A DNA stretch of 64,000 nucleotides from Desulforadius tongensis (GCF_016907915.1 NZ_JAFBCW010000010.1:1-64000), one strand, 5' to 3'. Shown: positions 1 to 8,783, counted from the stretch's first letter. The notes: generated by a model not told the origin, from the sequence alone. Translations and numbers: made by a program.

Positions 1-95
1 CGATGAACTTCGTTCCACAACATGAACCGCCGTATACCGAACGGTACGTACGGTGGTGTGAGAGGACGGGAGTTAATCACTCCCTCCTACTCGAT
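1..95 (+). mobile_element. Group II intron, 3' end (domains V-VI)
   Basis: The first 95 bases look like the 3' end of a bacterial group II intron. A domain V-like hairpin sits at about 25-60: the arm CCGCCGTA pairs with TACGGTGG around an ACCG/CGGT inner stem. It is followed by a domain VI-like hairpin (GGGAGT...ACTCCC, about 68-85) and a terminal CCTACTCGAT. The exact 3' boundary, taken as T95, is inferred. The intron-encoded reverse transcriptase would lie left of the window. The intron ends 10 bp from the stop codon of the convergent PgpA-like gene, an intergenic position next to a gene end. Confidence 0.72.
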
Positions 96-105
96 CACCG
101 GTTAA

Positions 106-597
106 CTAATTAGTTTCTTTTTCCTTAACATCCCGGTTGTGATGGGCCATTCTGCTGGCCGCTGCCGCCACAATGCCGCAGACCAGGTCGTCCAAAAAGG
201 TGTTCACCCTTCCCGGTGTGGTGTCAAGGTTTTTAATAATTCCCGGCTTAACCTTATCCAAGTAACCGAAATTGGTTGAACCAATGGTGCCGTACAGCGT
301 TCCCATACCCAGGGCTAAAATTTCGTCAATACCGTATAAGCCGTCATCCTTACGCAGTATAGAAAGTAAAGGTTCCTCCAGCATTCCTTTTTCTGCCAGC
401 TCATCCAGCGCAATACCGGTTAAAATGGTATGCTGAATTTCTCTTTTATCCAGCACCGCTAAAATACTTTCTTCGCACTCCTTCATGGTCAGGTCGGGAA
501 TATAGGGCTTCTGCAAATCGTACAGTATCGGCACCATGTCTTTTATTTCCACGCCCCGGTCTTTCAATTTTTTGATCACCTGCTGTTTCATTTCCAT
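106..597 (-). CDS. Phosphatidylglycerophosphatase A family protein (PgpA/YutG-like)
   Basis: 163 aa, close to the length of the B. subtilis YutG-type members of the PgpA family. The family signature is in the middle and C-terminal part: a GTLYGTIGSTNFGYLDK stretch, then a TPGRVNTFLDD segment and an alanine-rich helix (GIVAAAAS). Enterobacterial PgpA removes the phosphate from phosphatidylglycerophosphate, but these soluble Firmicute members lack the long membrane segments of PgpA and their substrate is not settled. The ATG start follows a purine-rich stretch (GGGGATGGAA on the coding strand). It stands alone, converging on the group II intron end; its promoter must lie within 598-700, which is very AT-rich. 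Confidence 0.8.
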   Translation of the reverse strand: MEMKQQVIKKLKDRGVEIKDMVPILYDLQKPYIPDLTMKECEESILAVLDKREIQHTILTGIALDELAEKGMLEEPLLSILRKDDGLYGIDEILALGMGTLYGTIGSTNFGYLDKVKPGIIKNLDTTPGRVNTFLDDLVCGIVAAAASRMAHHNRDVKEKETN

Positions 598-904
598 CCC
601 CCGCTTGTCCGTATTAGTTGTACTGCATAATTATATTATACTGCATATTGTTACAATTTTCTTTGGAATATTTTTTTTCCGTCTTCATATAATCGCCATA
701 AATGTCTGAAAATTGAACAGGTATAGGATGTTTTAATTATGCATTTTTTCAAAAAAATATTCTTCTTAAGCAGGAATTTAGAAAAAGGTGCAGAAGTATA
801 TAATGTCAACGTCAAATTATTAAACACCTGGTTGTCAAGTGTTAATGAAAAATTTTCATCGACACGAACTTCGATGTTCATTAAAAAATTAGAGGTGGTG
901 CAGT
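598..904. other. AT-rich divergent intergenic region with a dyad
   Basis: No gene is supported here. The stretch separates the leftward PgpA-like gene from the rightward activator. A TATAAT box lies at 799-804 without a good -35. A 21-bp imperfect dyad (AACAC at 823-827, GTGTT at 839-843, with inner TG/CA) lies just downstream and is a plausible operator for the activator gene. Function is inferred only. Confidence 0.35.
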
Positions 905-2224
905 TTGGAAGCGCAGCATGACTTTAACCTGCGCGTGAGAGATATAACCATTATTCCGGTAAAAAAAGCTGTCAATGATAAAAGGTTGAGGATATTAAAA
1001 AACAGTGCTTTGGGAGTAAATGAAAATGACCCGCTGCTGGATGTGCTGTCCAACGAGCAGTATAACGGGCAGCCGCTGCTGGTGGTGGCGGCAAACGGGG
1101 AAGCCAAGGGTTTGATTACCCCGGAAATATTAATTAAAGACTTATGTAAATTCTACAGCCGGTTGTTAAAATACTTGGAATCTAAGCTGCTGGAAGGCGG
1201 GCGGGGAAAAGCATCCGGGCCTTGTTCTGCTTTAAACAAACTGGTGGGCCGTTCACCAAAGATAAAGGAAGTAATTAAAGTGGGGAAAAAGGCAGCCCGT
1301 ACCGATGCTCCCATTTTAGTGAGGGGGGAAAGCGGCACCGGGAAAGAGTCTTTTGCCCGGGCCATTCACCTGGACAGTCCCCGGAAAAATGCCCCTTTTA
1401 TTACCATTAACTGCGGCGCCATACCCGCTAACTTGTTTGAAAGTGAATTATTTGGTTACGCTGCCGAGGCTTTTATCGGTGCGGGGTCTAAAAGCAAGCC
1501 GGGGATGTTTGAACTGGCTGACGGCGGCACCATTTTTTTGGATGAAGTGGGAGAGCTGCCTTTGGAAATACAGGTTAAACTGCTGCAGCTGCTGGAACAT
1601 AAAACCTTTGTTAGAGTTGGATCCACCAAGCCCACAGAAGTGGATGTAAGGGTGATAGCGGCCACCCACCGGGATTTGGAAAACATGATTAAAAATGAAC
1701 AATTCCGGGAGGATTTATATTACCGCCTGAGCGTGATAACGGTGGATATGCCCCCGCTTAGAGAGCGAAAGGAAGACATTCCCGAGCTGGTACACCTGTT
1801 TTTGCAGGAGTTCAGCCAAACCTACGGTAAGGTTATCAGCAGGGTAGAACCGGAGGTGACCGGTGCGTTTTTGGATTACTCCTGGCCGGGTAACGTGCGG
1901 GAGTTGAAAAACGTGGTGGAAAGACTGGTGGTTTTGGCGGAAAATGATGTAATTAATGCAGATTGCCTGCCGGAAAACCTGCGCCGTCATACGTACATAT
2001 CAGTTTCCACACCGGATGGAGGCAGCTTAATGAACGTGGCGGTGGAAGCAGAACGGCAGTTGATTTCTAAAACCCTGGAAAAGGCTAAGGGTAACAGGTC
2101 GGAAGCGGCGAGAATGCTGGGAATACCCCGCAGCACACTGTATTATAAACTGCGGCAGCTGGGTATACCGGCTAAAAGTCAGAGGGGTAAACATTCTAAA
2201 ACAGGGGGTGAAAAAAAGAAATAG
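905..2224 (+). CDS. Sigma-54-type AAA+ activator with degenerate GAFTGA loop
   Basis: 439 aa. Residues 1-75 resemble a CBS-like half domain with no obvious PAS. Residues 115-350 are the AAA+ domain of bacterial enhancer-binding proteins, with Walker A GESGTGKE, Walker B GGTIFLDE and the R-finger region FREDLYYRL. The C-terminus carries a Fis-type helix-turn-helix (GNRSEAARMLGIPRSTLYY). The loop that normally reads GAFTGA and contacts sigma-54 reads EAFIGA (residues 188-193), so the invariant Thr and the first Gly are lost. The start is TTG, preceded by AGAGGTGG with 7-base spacing. It lies directly upstream of the liv operon and probably controls it, perhaps not as a standard sigma-54 activator. 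Confidence 0.88.
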   Translation: MEAQHDFNLRVRDITIIPVKKAVNDKRLRILKNSALGVNENDPLLDVLSNEQYNGQPLLVVAANGEAKGLITPEILIKDLCKFYSRLLKYLESKLLEGGRGKASGPCSALNKLVGRSPKIKEVIKVGKKAARTDAPILVRGESGTGKESFARAIHLDSPRKNAPFITINCGAIPANLFESELFGYAAEAFIGAGSKSKPGMFELADGGTIFLDEVGELPLEIQVKLLQLLEHKTFVRVGSTKPTEVDVRVIAATHRDLENMIKNEQFREDLYYRLSVITVDMPPLRERKEDIPELVHLFLQEFSQTYGKVISRVEPEVTGAFLDYSWPGNVRELKNVVERLVVLAENDVINADCLPENLRRHTYISVSTPDGGSLMNVAVEAERQLISKTLEKAKGNRSEAARMLGIPRSTLYYKLRQLGIPAKSQRGKHSKTGGEKKK

Positions 2225-2292
2225 AGCCAAAAATAAAAATATTATTTAGTTATTTAACTGCTGTTATATTGAAATAATGGGGAGGCAAAGAT

Positions 2293-3513
2293 ATGAAAAA
2301 AAAGGGTTTGCTGTTAACGATAATGGTTCTTTTGACGCTGGCGCTGTTAGCTGCCGGCTGCGGTGGTGAAAAAGACAGCAAGGATACCGCTGCTTCCGGT
2401 TCCGGCGGCGGGGATACTATCAAAATAGGTTTTTTGGGTGCCACAACCGGTGACCAGGCGGATTTCGGTAGTAAAACCCTGGCCGGTATGAAGATGGCTG
2501 CCGAAGACCTGAACAAAGAAGGCGGCGTGCTGGGCAAGAAAATTGAAATTGTGGAAGAGGATCACGGCAGTAAACTTAGTGAAGGCGTTAACGTTGTTCA
2601 AAAGCTGATCAACCGTGACAAGGTGGTAGCCATTGTTGGTGACCCCACCACCGGTATTACAAAAGCGGTGGCGCCTATTGCTGAAAGCAGCCATGTGGTA
2701 CTGCTTTCTGCCGGTGCTGTGGGTGCCAATGTTGTTAACACCGAAGACGGTAAGCTGCGGGAATATGTGTACCGCAACACATTGCTGGATGCCGTTGCCG
2801 CTCCGGCGGTAGTAAAGTATTTAGCTGAAGAACTGGGCTGGAAAAAGGTGGCGATTGTTACTACCAAAGACCTGGATTACAGCGTTGGTTTGACTAAAAT
2901 CTTTAAAAAAGCATTGGCAGACAACGGTATTGAAGTTGTAACCGAAGAAACCATCATGGATAAAGACCGCAACTTTGCCGCCACAGTAACGGCTATTAAG
3001 CCCCACCAGCCTGACGGTATCGTGTTTACCGGTTATTATACTGCCGGTGGACTGTTTATGAAAGAAGTTAAAAAACAGGGTCTGGATATTAATATGGTTG
3101 GCGGCGACGGGCTGTTGGGCTCTACCCTGTGGGAAATGGGTGGCGAAGCTGTTAACGGCAGCATGGTATACTGCGGATTTGAAGCTGACCCCTCTATGGC
3201 CCAGGGGAAAACCAAAGACTTTATTGAGCGCTACAGTGAAGCTAACAACGGTGAAATGCCGAACATGTTTGTAGCCCAGGGTTACGATGCTGTAATGATG
3301 CTGGCCGATGCCATTAAAGCGGCCAACAGTGATGATCCGGTTAAATTTAAGGAAGAAATTAAAAAGCTGAAAAATTGGCAGGGTGTTTCCGGCACCATTA
3401 CCATCAGAGAAAACCACGAGCCGCTGAAGAGTCCCGTTTACCTGCTGGAAGTTGTAGAGGGTGAAAACGGGCAGCAGTTTAAGGTTAAAGCTGCTATTCC
3501 GGTGGAAGGATAA
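2293..3513 (+). CDS. livJ: Branched-chain amino acid ABC transporter, substrate-binding lipoprotein
   Basis: 406 aa. A short positively charged N-terminus, a hydrophobic stretch and the lipobox LAAGC (Cys at about 23) mark it as a lipoprotein; a Gly/Ser-rich linker follows. The mature part is a type I periplasmic-binding fold of the LivJ/Leu-Ile-Val family, recognisable from KIGFLGATTGDQADFG near the start and KLINRDKVVAIVGDPTT. It captures amino acids outside the membrane and hands them to LivHM. The RBS GGGGAGG lies 7 bases before the ATG. It is the first gene of livJHMGF. The 98-bp gap to livH holds a strong hairpin that may keep livJ transcript more abundant. The exact ligand (Leu/Ile/Val or another amino acid) cannot be read from sequence. 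Confidence 0.92.
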   Translation: MKKKGLLLTIMVLLTLALLAAGCGGEKDSKDTAASGSGGGDTIKIGFLGATTGDQADFGSKTLAGMKMAAEDLNKEGGVLGKKIEIVEEDHGSKLSEGVNVVQKLINRDKVVAIVGDPTTGITKAVAPIAESSHVVLLSAGAVGANVVNTEDGKLREYVYRNTLLDAVAAPAVVKYLAEELGWKKVAIVTTKDLDYSVGLTKIFKKALADNGIEVVTEETIMDKDRNFAATVTAIKPHQPDGIVFTGYYTAGGLFMKEVKKQGLDINMVGGDGLLGSTLWEMGGEAVNGSMVYCGFEADPSMAQGKTKDFIERYSEANNGEMPNMFVAQGYDAVMMLADAIKAANSDDPVKFKEEIKKLKNWQGVSGTITIRENHEPLKSPVYLLEVVEGENGQQFKVKAAIPVEG

Positions 3514-3540
3514 ACTTTCTTAAACCTAATGTGTAAATAT

Positions 3541-3584
3541 GGGCCAATGGCCATTGTGTTTTCGCAATGGCCGTTGCCCTGTTT
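3541..3584 (+). promoter_or_regulatory. Stem-loop between livJ and livH
   Basis: GGGCCAATGGCCATTG pairs with CAATGGCCGTTGCCC across a short TGTTTTCG loop, with one or two mismatches. There is no run of T after it, so it is more likely an RNA-stabilising or processing hairpin than a full terminator. Position between binding protein and permease genes is typical for differential expression within ABC operons. Confidence 0.55.
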
Positions 3585-3611
3585 ATACTACCTGAATGGA
3601 GGAAACGTTGC

Positions 3612-4484
3612 ATGTTTGAACAGCAAATAATAAACGGTTTAACCCTGGGGGCGGTTTATGCATTAATTGCTTTGGGATACACCATGGTATATGGAATTAT
3701 TCAACTTATCAACTTTGCCCACGGAGAAATATACATGATTGGGGCTTTTGTGGGAGTTATGATGGTTACTATTTTGGGCCAGGGTTTTTTTGTGTCCATT
3801 ATAGCGGCCATGATGGTTTGTATGATTTTAGGTGTGCTGCTGGAGCGGGTGGCATACCGGCCGCTGCGAAAGTCAACCCGCTTGGCGGCATTAATTTCGG
3901 CCATCGGTGCTTCTATTTTTTTACAAAATGCCATGATGCTGTGGAAAGGTCCGCAACCCGTGGGGTTTCCCCAAGTAATTAATGATGCCATTTATCATAT
4001 TGGTTCCGTAGAAGTTACTAAGGTGCAGTTAATTATCCTGGCTACCTCGGCGGTATTGATGGCCATATTAAACTACATCGTTAAATATGTGAAAATTGGT
4101 AAAGCCATGCGTGCTGCCTCCCAGGATTACGATACGGCATCACTGATGGGTATTAACATTAACCGGGTGATTTCTTTTACCTTTGCCATCGGTTCTGCAC
4201 TGGCTGCTGCCGGCGGGGTGCTGGTGGGCATATATTTCAACACTGTAGAACCGTTAATGGGTGTTATGGCCGGGTTAAAGGCCTTTTGCGCCGCTGTGCT
4301 GGGCGGAATCGGCAGTATTCCCGGTGCGGTGCTGGGAGGCATCTTCCTTGGTGTGGCTGAAACGATAGGTATTGCCGCCGGTTTCAGTACTTATAAAGAT
4401 GCCATAGCTTTTTCACTGCTGATTATTGTACTTTTGTTTAAGCCTACCGGATTATTAGGCAAGCCAATTCAAAGGAAAGTGTAG
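3612..4484 (+). CDS. livH: Branched-chain amino acid ABC transporter permease LivH
   Basis: 290 aa hydrophobic protein with about eight membrane segments. Family signatures include GLTLGAVYALIALGYTMVYG at the N-terminus, INFAHGE (the conserved Asn-Phe-Ala-His-Gly-Glu) and the C-terminal FKAFCAAVLGGIGSIPGAV, the EAA-type coupling loop. It forms the translocation channel with LivM. I chose the ATG at 3612 because GGAGG lies 10 bases upstream and the homologous N-terminus (MFEQQIINGL) starts there; 15 extra codons upstream are open but unlike the family. Confidence 0.93.
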   Translation: MFEQQIINGLTLGAVYALIALGYTMVYGIIQLINFAHGEIYMIGAFVGVMMVTILGQGFFVSIIAAMMVCMILGVLLERVAYRPLRKSTRLAALISAIGASIFLQNAMMLWKGPQPVGFPQVINDAIYHIGSVEVTKVQLIILATSAVLMAILNYIVKYVKIGKAMRAASQDYDTASLMGININRVISFTFAIGSALAAAGGVLVGIYFNTVEPLMGVMAGLKAFCAAVLGGIGSIPGAVLGGIFLGVAETIGIAAGFSTYKDAIAFSLLIIVLLFKPTGLLGKPIQRKV

Positions 4485-4495
4485 GTGACACGGGC

Positions 4496-5395
4496 ATGAG
4501 TGCCTTTTTAGAATCAATATTGGATCCTTATTATATACAAGTTTTAACCCTGTTGGGTGTCTATATAATTGCGGCGCTGGGCCTTAACCTGATTACGGGG
4601 GTCACGGGAATGTTTTCATTTGGCCATGCGGCGTATTTTGCTGTGGGTGCTTATGGAGCAGCTATATTAACTGTAAAATACCAGTTTCCCTTTTACGGGG
4701 CCCTGTTGGCCGGGGGAATAATGGCGGCGCTGGCGGCAGTAATCATTGGTTTTCCCGCGCTGCGCCTTACCGGTGACTATCTTGGTATCGTTACCCTGGG
4801 GTTTGGTGAAATTATTAGGGTTGTTTTTTTAAACCTGGATATTACCGGGGGGGCACTGGGTTTGGCCGGTATAGCTAAGGAATCAAGTATTGTGCTGGTT
4901 TATACCCTGGTGCTGGTGACAATATATGTAATGTATGCGCTGCAAAACTCCCGTTTTGGCCGGGCGCTGGTGGCCATCCGGGAAGACGATATTGCAGCAG
5001 AGGCCATGGGTATTAACATATCTGCCTATAAAATTAAAGCCTTTGCCATCGGCTGTTTTTTTGCCGGTGTTGCGGGGGCCTTATATGCCCACCTGCTGCT
5101 GTTTTTAAATCCCACTGATTTTGGATTTGCTAAATCATTTGAGTTTTTATGTTTTGTGGTATTGGGCGGGCTGGGCAGTATTCCCGGTGTTATTTTGGGC
5201 ACCTCCGTGTTAACGCTGGCACCGGAATTTTTACGTTCACTGTCTGATTACCGGATGCTTATTTACGGTGCCTTGATGGTATTAATGATGATATTCCGCC
5301 CCAACGGTTTGCTGGGCGGCGTGGATCTGCAGCGGTTAGTTTTTAAGAACAAGTATAAAAGCCAAGCGGGCCGGAGCACTGCTGCCGGGGGCTAA
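4496..5395 (+). CDS. livM: Branched-chain amino acid ABC transporter permease LivM
   Basis: 299 aa, second permease of the transporter, with multiple membrane segments. It has the LivM signatures LGLNLITGVTGMFSFGHAAYFAVG near the N-terminus (split here as GLNLITG and SFGHAAYFAVG), FPALRLTGDYLGIVTLG, and a C-terminal coupling loop SFEFLCFVVLGGLGSIPG. It starts 11 bases after livH, with a weak TAGGTGAC RBS. Together with LivH it makes the membrane heterodimer driven by LivG and LivF. Confidence 0.93.
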   Translation: MSAFLESILDPYYIQVLTLLGVYIIAALGLNLITGVTGMFSFGHAAYFAVGAYGAAILTVKYQFPFYGALLAGGIMAALAAVIIGFPALRLTGDYLGIVTLGFGEIIRVVFLNLDITGGALGLAGIAKESSIVLVYTLVLVTIYVMYALQNSRFGRALVAIREDDIAAEAMGINISAYKIKAFAIGCFFAGVAGALYAHLLLFLNPTDFGFAKSFEFLCFVVLGGLGSIPGVILGTSVLTLAPEFLRSLSDYRMLIYGALMVLMMIFRPNGLLGGVDLQRLVFKNKYKSQAGRSTAAGG

Positions 5396-5416
5396 AGATT
5401 GTAAGCGGAGGGAGTG

Positions 5417-6196
5417 ATGGATATGTCGGCGTTGCTGGAATTGCAGAATGTAACTATCCGCTTCGGGGGCCTGACGGCAGTGGATGGAGTGGACATGAAA
5501 ATTGACCGGGGGACAATCAGAGCGTTAATCGGACCTAACGGAGCGGGCAAGAGTACCATATTTAATATTGTAACCGGGATTTATTCACCCACCGCCGGTA
5601 GGGTGCTGTTTAACGGGCAGGAAATTACCGGTTTGCCGCCCCATGTAATTACTAAAAAGGGTATTGCCCGTACCTTTCAAAATATAAGGCTTTTTGGCAA
5701 AATGACGGTATTGGATAACGTAAAAATCGGCCAGCACTGCCGCAGCAGTTGTGATTTTTTAAGTGCCGTAACAGGATTTTTCAACCCGAAAGTAAAAAAA
5801 GAAGAAAAGGAAATTGAAGAACGGTCGTTAGAAGCTTTAGAATTAATGGAATTGGCCGATAAAAGATATGAGTACGCGCAGAGCCTGTCATACGGTGAGC
5901 AGCGGCGTTTGGAAATTGCCCGGGCTTTAGCCACTAAGCCTTCACTGCTGCTGCTGGACGAGCCGGCAGCGGGCATGAACCCCCAGGAAAAACAAACATT
6001 AATGAAGATGATTAGAAAAATTCAAGACATGGGGTTAACCATATTTTTGGTGGAACACGATATGAAGTTTGTGATGAACCTGTCGGACCGCATTGCCGTT
6101 CTGGATTACGGGCGGAAAATTGCCGCCGGTTCGCCGGAAGAGGTGCAGAAGAACCCGGATGTTATTGCCGCCTACTTGGGAAAGGATGTGGATTAA
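5417..6196 (+). CDS. livG: Branched-chain amino acid ABC transporter ATP-binding protein LivG
   Basis: 259 aa ATPase. Walker A GPNGAGKST (about residues 37-45), ABC signature LSYGEQRRLEIARA, Walker B LLLLDEPAAGMNP and the switch His in LVEHDMKFV are all present. The LivG-type insertion between the Q-loop and signature (VTGFFNPKVKKEE) distinguishes it from LivF. GTG 5414, ATG 5417 and ATG 5423 are all possible starts; the GGAGG at 5407-5411 favours 5417 or 5423. Its stop codon abuts the start of livF, so translation is probably coupled. Confidence 0.93.
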   Translation: MDMSALLELQNVTIRFGGLTAVDGVDMKIDRGTIRALIGPNGAGKSTIFNIVTGIYSPTAGRVLFNGQEITGLPPHVITKKGIARTFQNIRLFGKMTVLDNVKIGQHCRSSCDFLSAVTGFFNPKVKKEEKEIEERSLEALELMELADKRYEYAQSLSYGEQRRLEIARALATKPSLLLLDEPAAGMNPQEKQTLMKMIRKIQDMGLTIFLVEHDMKFVMNLSDRIAVLDYGRKIAAGSPEEVQKNPDVIAAYLGKDVD

Positions 6197-6907
6197 ATGC
6201 TGTTAGAAGTAAATAACTTGCATGTTTCCTATGGTGCCATCCGGGCGTTGGCAGGAATTTCCTTTACCTTGAATAAGGGGGAAATAGTGGCTTTAATTGG
6301 TGCAAACGGTGCCGGCAAAAGCACCACGCTGTGCACCATATCCGGGTTAATAAAACCTGCCCAGGGTTCAATAATGTTTAAAAATATGGATTTGGTAAAA
6401 ATGCCCCCGCACAAAATTGTTAATTTGGGAATATCCCAGGTGCCGGAGGGCAGGCGGGTTTTTCCCGACATGACGGTGCTGGAAAACCTGGAGATGGGTG
6501 CCTATACCCGGAAGAATAGGTCGGAAATAAAGGAGAGCTTAAAAAATGTTTTTCAGCGCTTTCCCCGGTTGGAAGAGCGCAAGCACCAGCTGGCGGGCAC
6601 TCTTTCCGGCGGGGAACAGCAGATGCTGGCCATGGGCCGGGCGCTGATGTCCAAGCCCGAGGTTATGCTTTTGGATGAACCCTCCATGGGACTGGCGCCC
6701 ATGCTGGTTAAAGAAATATTTGAAATTATTAAAGATATTAACCGGTCAGGGACCACCATCCTGCTGGTGGAACAAAACGCCCACATGGCACTGTCCATTG
6801 CCCACCGGGCTTATGTTTTGGAAACGGGAGAGATTGCCCTTTCCGGCCGGGCGGAAGAACTGGCTAATAATGAACAGGTGCGCAAAGCATACCTGGGCGA
6901 AGATTAA
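6197..6907 (+). CDS. livF: Branched-chain amino acid ABC transporter ATP-binding protein LivF
   Basis: 236 aa ATPase and last gene of the liv operon. Walker A GANGAGKST, the LivF-type stretch ISQVPEGRRVFPDMTVLENLE, signature LSGGEQQMLAMGRAL, Walker B VMLLDEPSMGLAP and the switch His region LLVEQNAHMAL are complete. It pairs with LivG to power import. Its ATG follows the livG stop codon with no gap. A clear intrinsic terminator starts right after its stop codon. Confidence 0.94.
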   Translation: MLLEVNNLHVSYGAIRALAGISFTLNKGEIVALIGANGAGKSTTLCTISGLIKPAQGSIMFKNMDLVKMPPHKIVNLGISQVPEGRRVFPDMTVLENLEMGAYTRKNRSEIKESLKNVFQRFPRLEERKHQLAGTLSGGEQQMLAMGRALMSKPEVMLLDEPSMGLAPMLVKEIFEIIKDINRSGTTILLVEQNAHMALSIAHRAYVLETGEIALSGRAEELANNEQVRKAYLGED

Positions 6908-6933
6908 AAAAGTAGGAGCAATCCTACTTTTTA
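6906..6933 (+). terminator. Intrinsic terminator of the liv operon
   Basis: GTAGGA (6912-6917) pairs with TCCTAC (6922-6927) over a GCAA loop, flanked by A6 on the left and T5 on the right. Confidence 0.85.
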
Positions 6934-6999
6934 GTCTATATATAACATATAACCAAACATTTTCATTGCTGGTGGTAAATGGCACGAGGGAGGATTAAA

Positions 7000-8727
7000 A
7001 TGAATCAGTATGGCCTGTTGACCGTGGAAGAAATGCTGGATGGAAACTTTGTGGAAGTGGCCCCGAATATAACAGTAAGTGAAGGCCGTATTGCGGCTGC
7101 CAAGAACCAATCCGCTTTGATGGTGGTAAAAAATAACCAGCTGGTTGGTATTGTACTGTACAACAAGCTGTTTAAAACGGAGTTTGACCCCGATACAAGC
7201 ATCAGTGAAGTGATGCGCACCGATTTTACCATTTTAGAACACGATTCACTGGCAGACGACATTATGACCTATTTGCCGGAACTGAGGTATCACCCGCTGG
7301 TGGTAATGGGTGAAAATAATACAATTTTGGGTTTACTGGTGTTTGACGGGTTGTTTGCCCGGTTGGCCTGGCAGTTAAAAGTAACCCAGGCCAGGCTTGA
7401 GGCGGTATTAAACACCGTTGATGAAGCGGTGTGTATAATAGATGAAAATGACACGGTGGTGAACTGGAATCCCCGGGCAGAAACCCTGTATAACATCAAG
7501 GCGGGAAATATTTTAAATCACAATATAGAAGAATATTTTTCTAACTTGATGGTTACCAAAGTGATTAAAGAGCACCAGGGTGTACGTTCTGTTTATCACC
7601 AGCCCTGCAGGGATACCCATGTTTTAATCAGTGCCAGTCCGGTAAAAATTGGCGGTCAAGTGGTGGGCGGCGTTTCCGTAGAGCGGGATATTACCGAGGT
7701 AGTACAGTTAAATAAAGAATTAAACCATGCCAGCAGCCAGGTGAAGGAACTGCGCAGCGAGATCAACCGCATTACCGGCGGCCGCAATCCCTTTGCCCGC
7801 ATTAAAGGGCACCACCATAAGCTGTCTGAATTGATTAACATGGCCAAAAAGGTGGCCAGGACCAGCGCGGCGGTTTTAATCAGGGGCGAAAGCGGAACAG
7901 GTAAGGAGTTGTTTGCCCGGGCCATTCACGATGCCAGCGACCGGGCGGATAAACCCTTTGTAGTGGTAAACTGTGCTGCCATACCGCCAACGCTATTTGA
8001 GAGTGAAGTGTTTGGTTACGAAGGCGGAGCCTTTACCGGGGCAGACCGCCGGGGTAAAGCGGGATATTTTGAAAATGCCAACGGCGGCACGCTCTTTCTG
8101 GATGAAGTGGCAGAACTGCCGCCGGATTTGCAGGTAAAACTGCTGCGGGTGCTGCAGGACAAAAAATTCTACCGGGTGGGCGGTTCCACTCCCATAGAAG
8201 TGGATGTGCGCATTATTGCCGCCACCCACCGCAACCTGGAGGAAATGCTCAGCAAAGAACTGTTTAGAGAAGACCTCTACTACCGGTTAAATGTGGTTAC
8301 GCTGGAAGTGCCGCCGTTAAGAGAGAGAAGGGACGATATTCCCGAGCTGGTGTATCAGTTTACCCAGGAATACAGCCAGCTGTACGGCAAGCATATCTCC
8401 AGGTTGGAACCGGAAGTGATGGCGCTGTTACTGGCCTATCCATGGCCGGGCAACGTGCGGGAGATGAAAAACGTTATCGAGCGTATGGTAATACTGGCGG
8501 AAGATGATGTAATTACCGAAGAGTGTGTGCCGGCAGCACTGAAACAGCAGGGTAAACACCAACTGCCCTATCAATCGGGTTTGGTATCGGTGACAGAACA
8601 AACAGAGAGGGAACTGATCCTGCGTACGCTGGAGCAGACCAACGGCAATCGTTCCCAGGCGGCCAGAATGCTGGGCATTCCCCGCAGCACGCTGTATTAT
8701 AAAATGCATCAACTGGGCCTGATATAA
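7000..8727 (+). CDS. Sigma-54-dependent activator with CBS pair and PAS domain
   Basis: 575 aa. Residues 1-120 form a CBS-domain pair, 128-235 a PAS domain (AVLNTVDEAVCIIDENDTVVN..), then a short coiled coil, the AAA+ domain (about 265-500) with GESGTGKE, an intact GAFTGA and GGTLFLDE, and a Fis-type HTH at the C-terminus. It should activate sigma-54 promoters in response to a small ligand sensed by CBS and/or PAS. The ATG at 7000 has GGGAGGA 6-10 bases upstream, so it is preferred over the ATG 21 bases earlier. It follows the liv terminator and has its own. Its AAA+ and HTH parts are close to those of the activator at 905, suggesting duplication. Confidence 0.92.
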   Translation: MNQYGLLTVEEMLDGNFVEVAPNITVSEGRIAAAKNQSALMVVKNNQLVGIVLYNKLFKTEFDPDTSISEVMRTDFTILEHDSLADDIMTYLPELRYHPLVVMGENNTILGLLVFDGLFARLAWQLKVTQARLEAVLNTVDEAVCIIDENDTVVNWNPRAETLYNIKAGNILNHNIEEYFSNLMVTKVIKEHQGVRSVYHQPCRDTHVLISASPVKIGGQVVGGVSVERDITEVVQLNKELNHASSQVKELRSEINRITGGRNPFARIKGHHHKLSELINMAKKVARTSAAVLIRGESGTGKELFARAIHDASDRADKPFVVVNCAAIPPTLFESEVFGYEGGAFTGADRRGKAGYFENANGGTLFLDEVAELPPDLQVKLLRVLQDKKFYRVGGSTPIEVDVRIIAATHRNLEEMLSKELFREDLYYRLNVVTLEVPPLRERRDDIPELVYQFTQEYSQLYGKHISRLEPEVMALLLAYPWPGNVREMKNVIERMVILAEDDVITEECVPAALKQQGKHQLPYQSGLVSVTEQTERELILRTLEQTNGNRSQAARMLGIPRSTLYYKMHQLGLI

Positions 8728-8783
8728 AGCGGTGATGAATCACCGCTTCAGACTGTCGACAAAGTCGACAGTCTAATTTTTTT
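8728..8783 (+). terminator. Double hairpin terminator after the activator
   Basis: First hairpin AGCGGTGAT/ATCACCGCT begins at the stop codon; second hairpin GACTGTCGAC/GTCGACAGTC (8751-8772) is followed by A-A-T7. Confidence 0.85.

Noticed and set aside
2821-3417. 198-aa open frame on the minus strand
   Set aside because: It lies wholly inside livJ, which has full family motifs; no RBS or family similarity. It is a frame shadow.
6980-6996. TGGCAC resembling a sigma-54 -24 element
   Set aside because: No GC at the -12 spacing and it overlaps the RBS of the activator gene.
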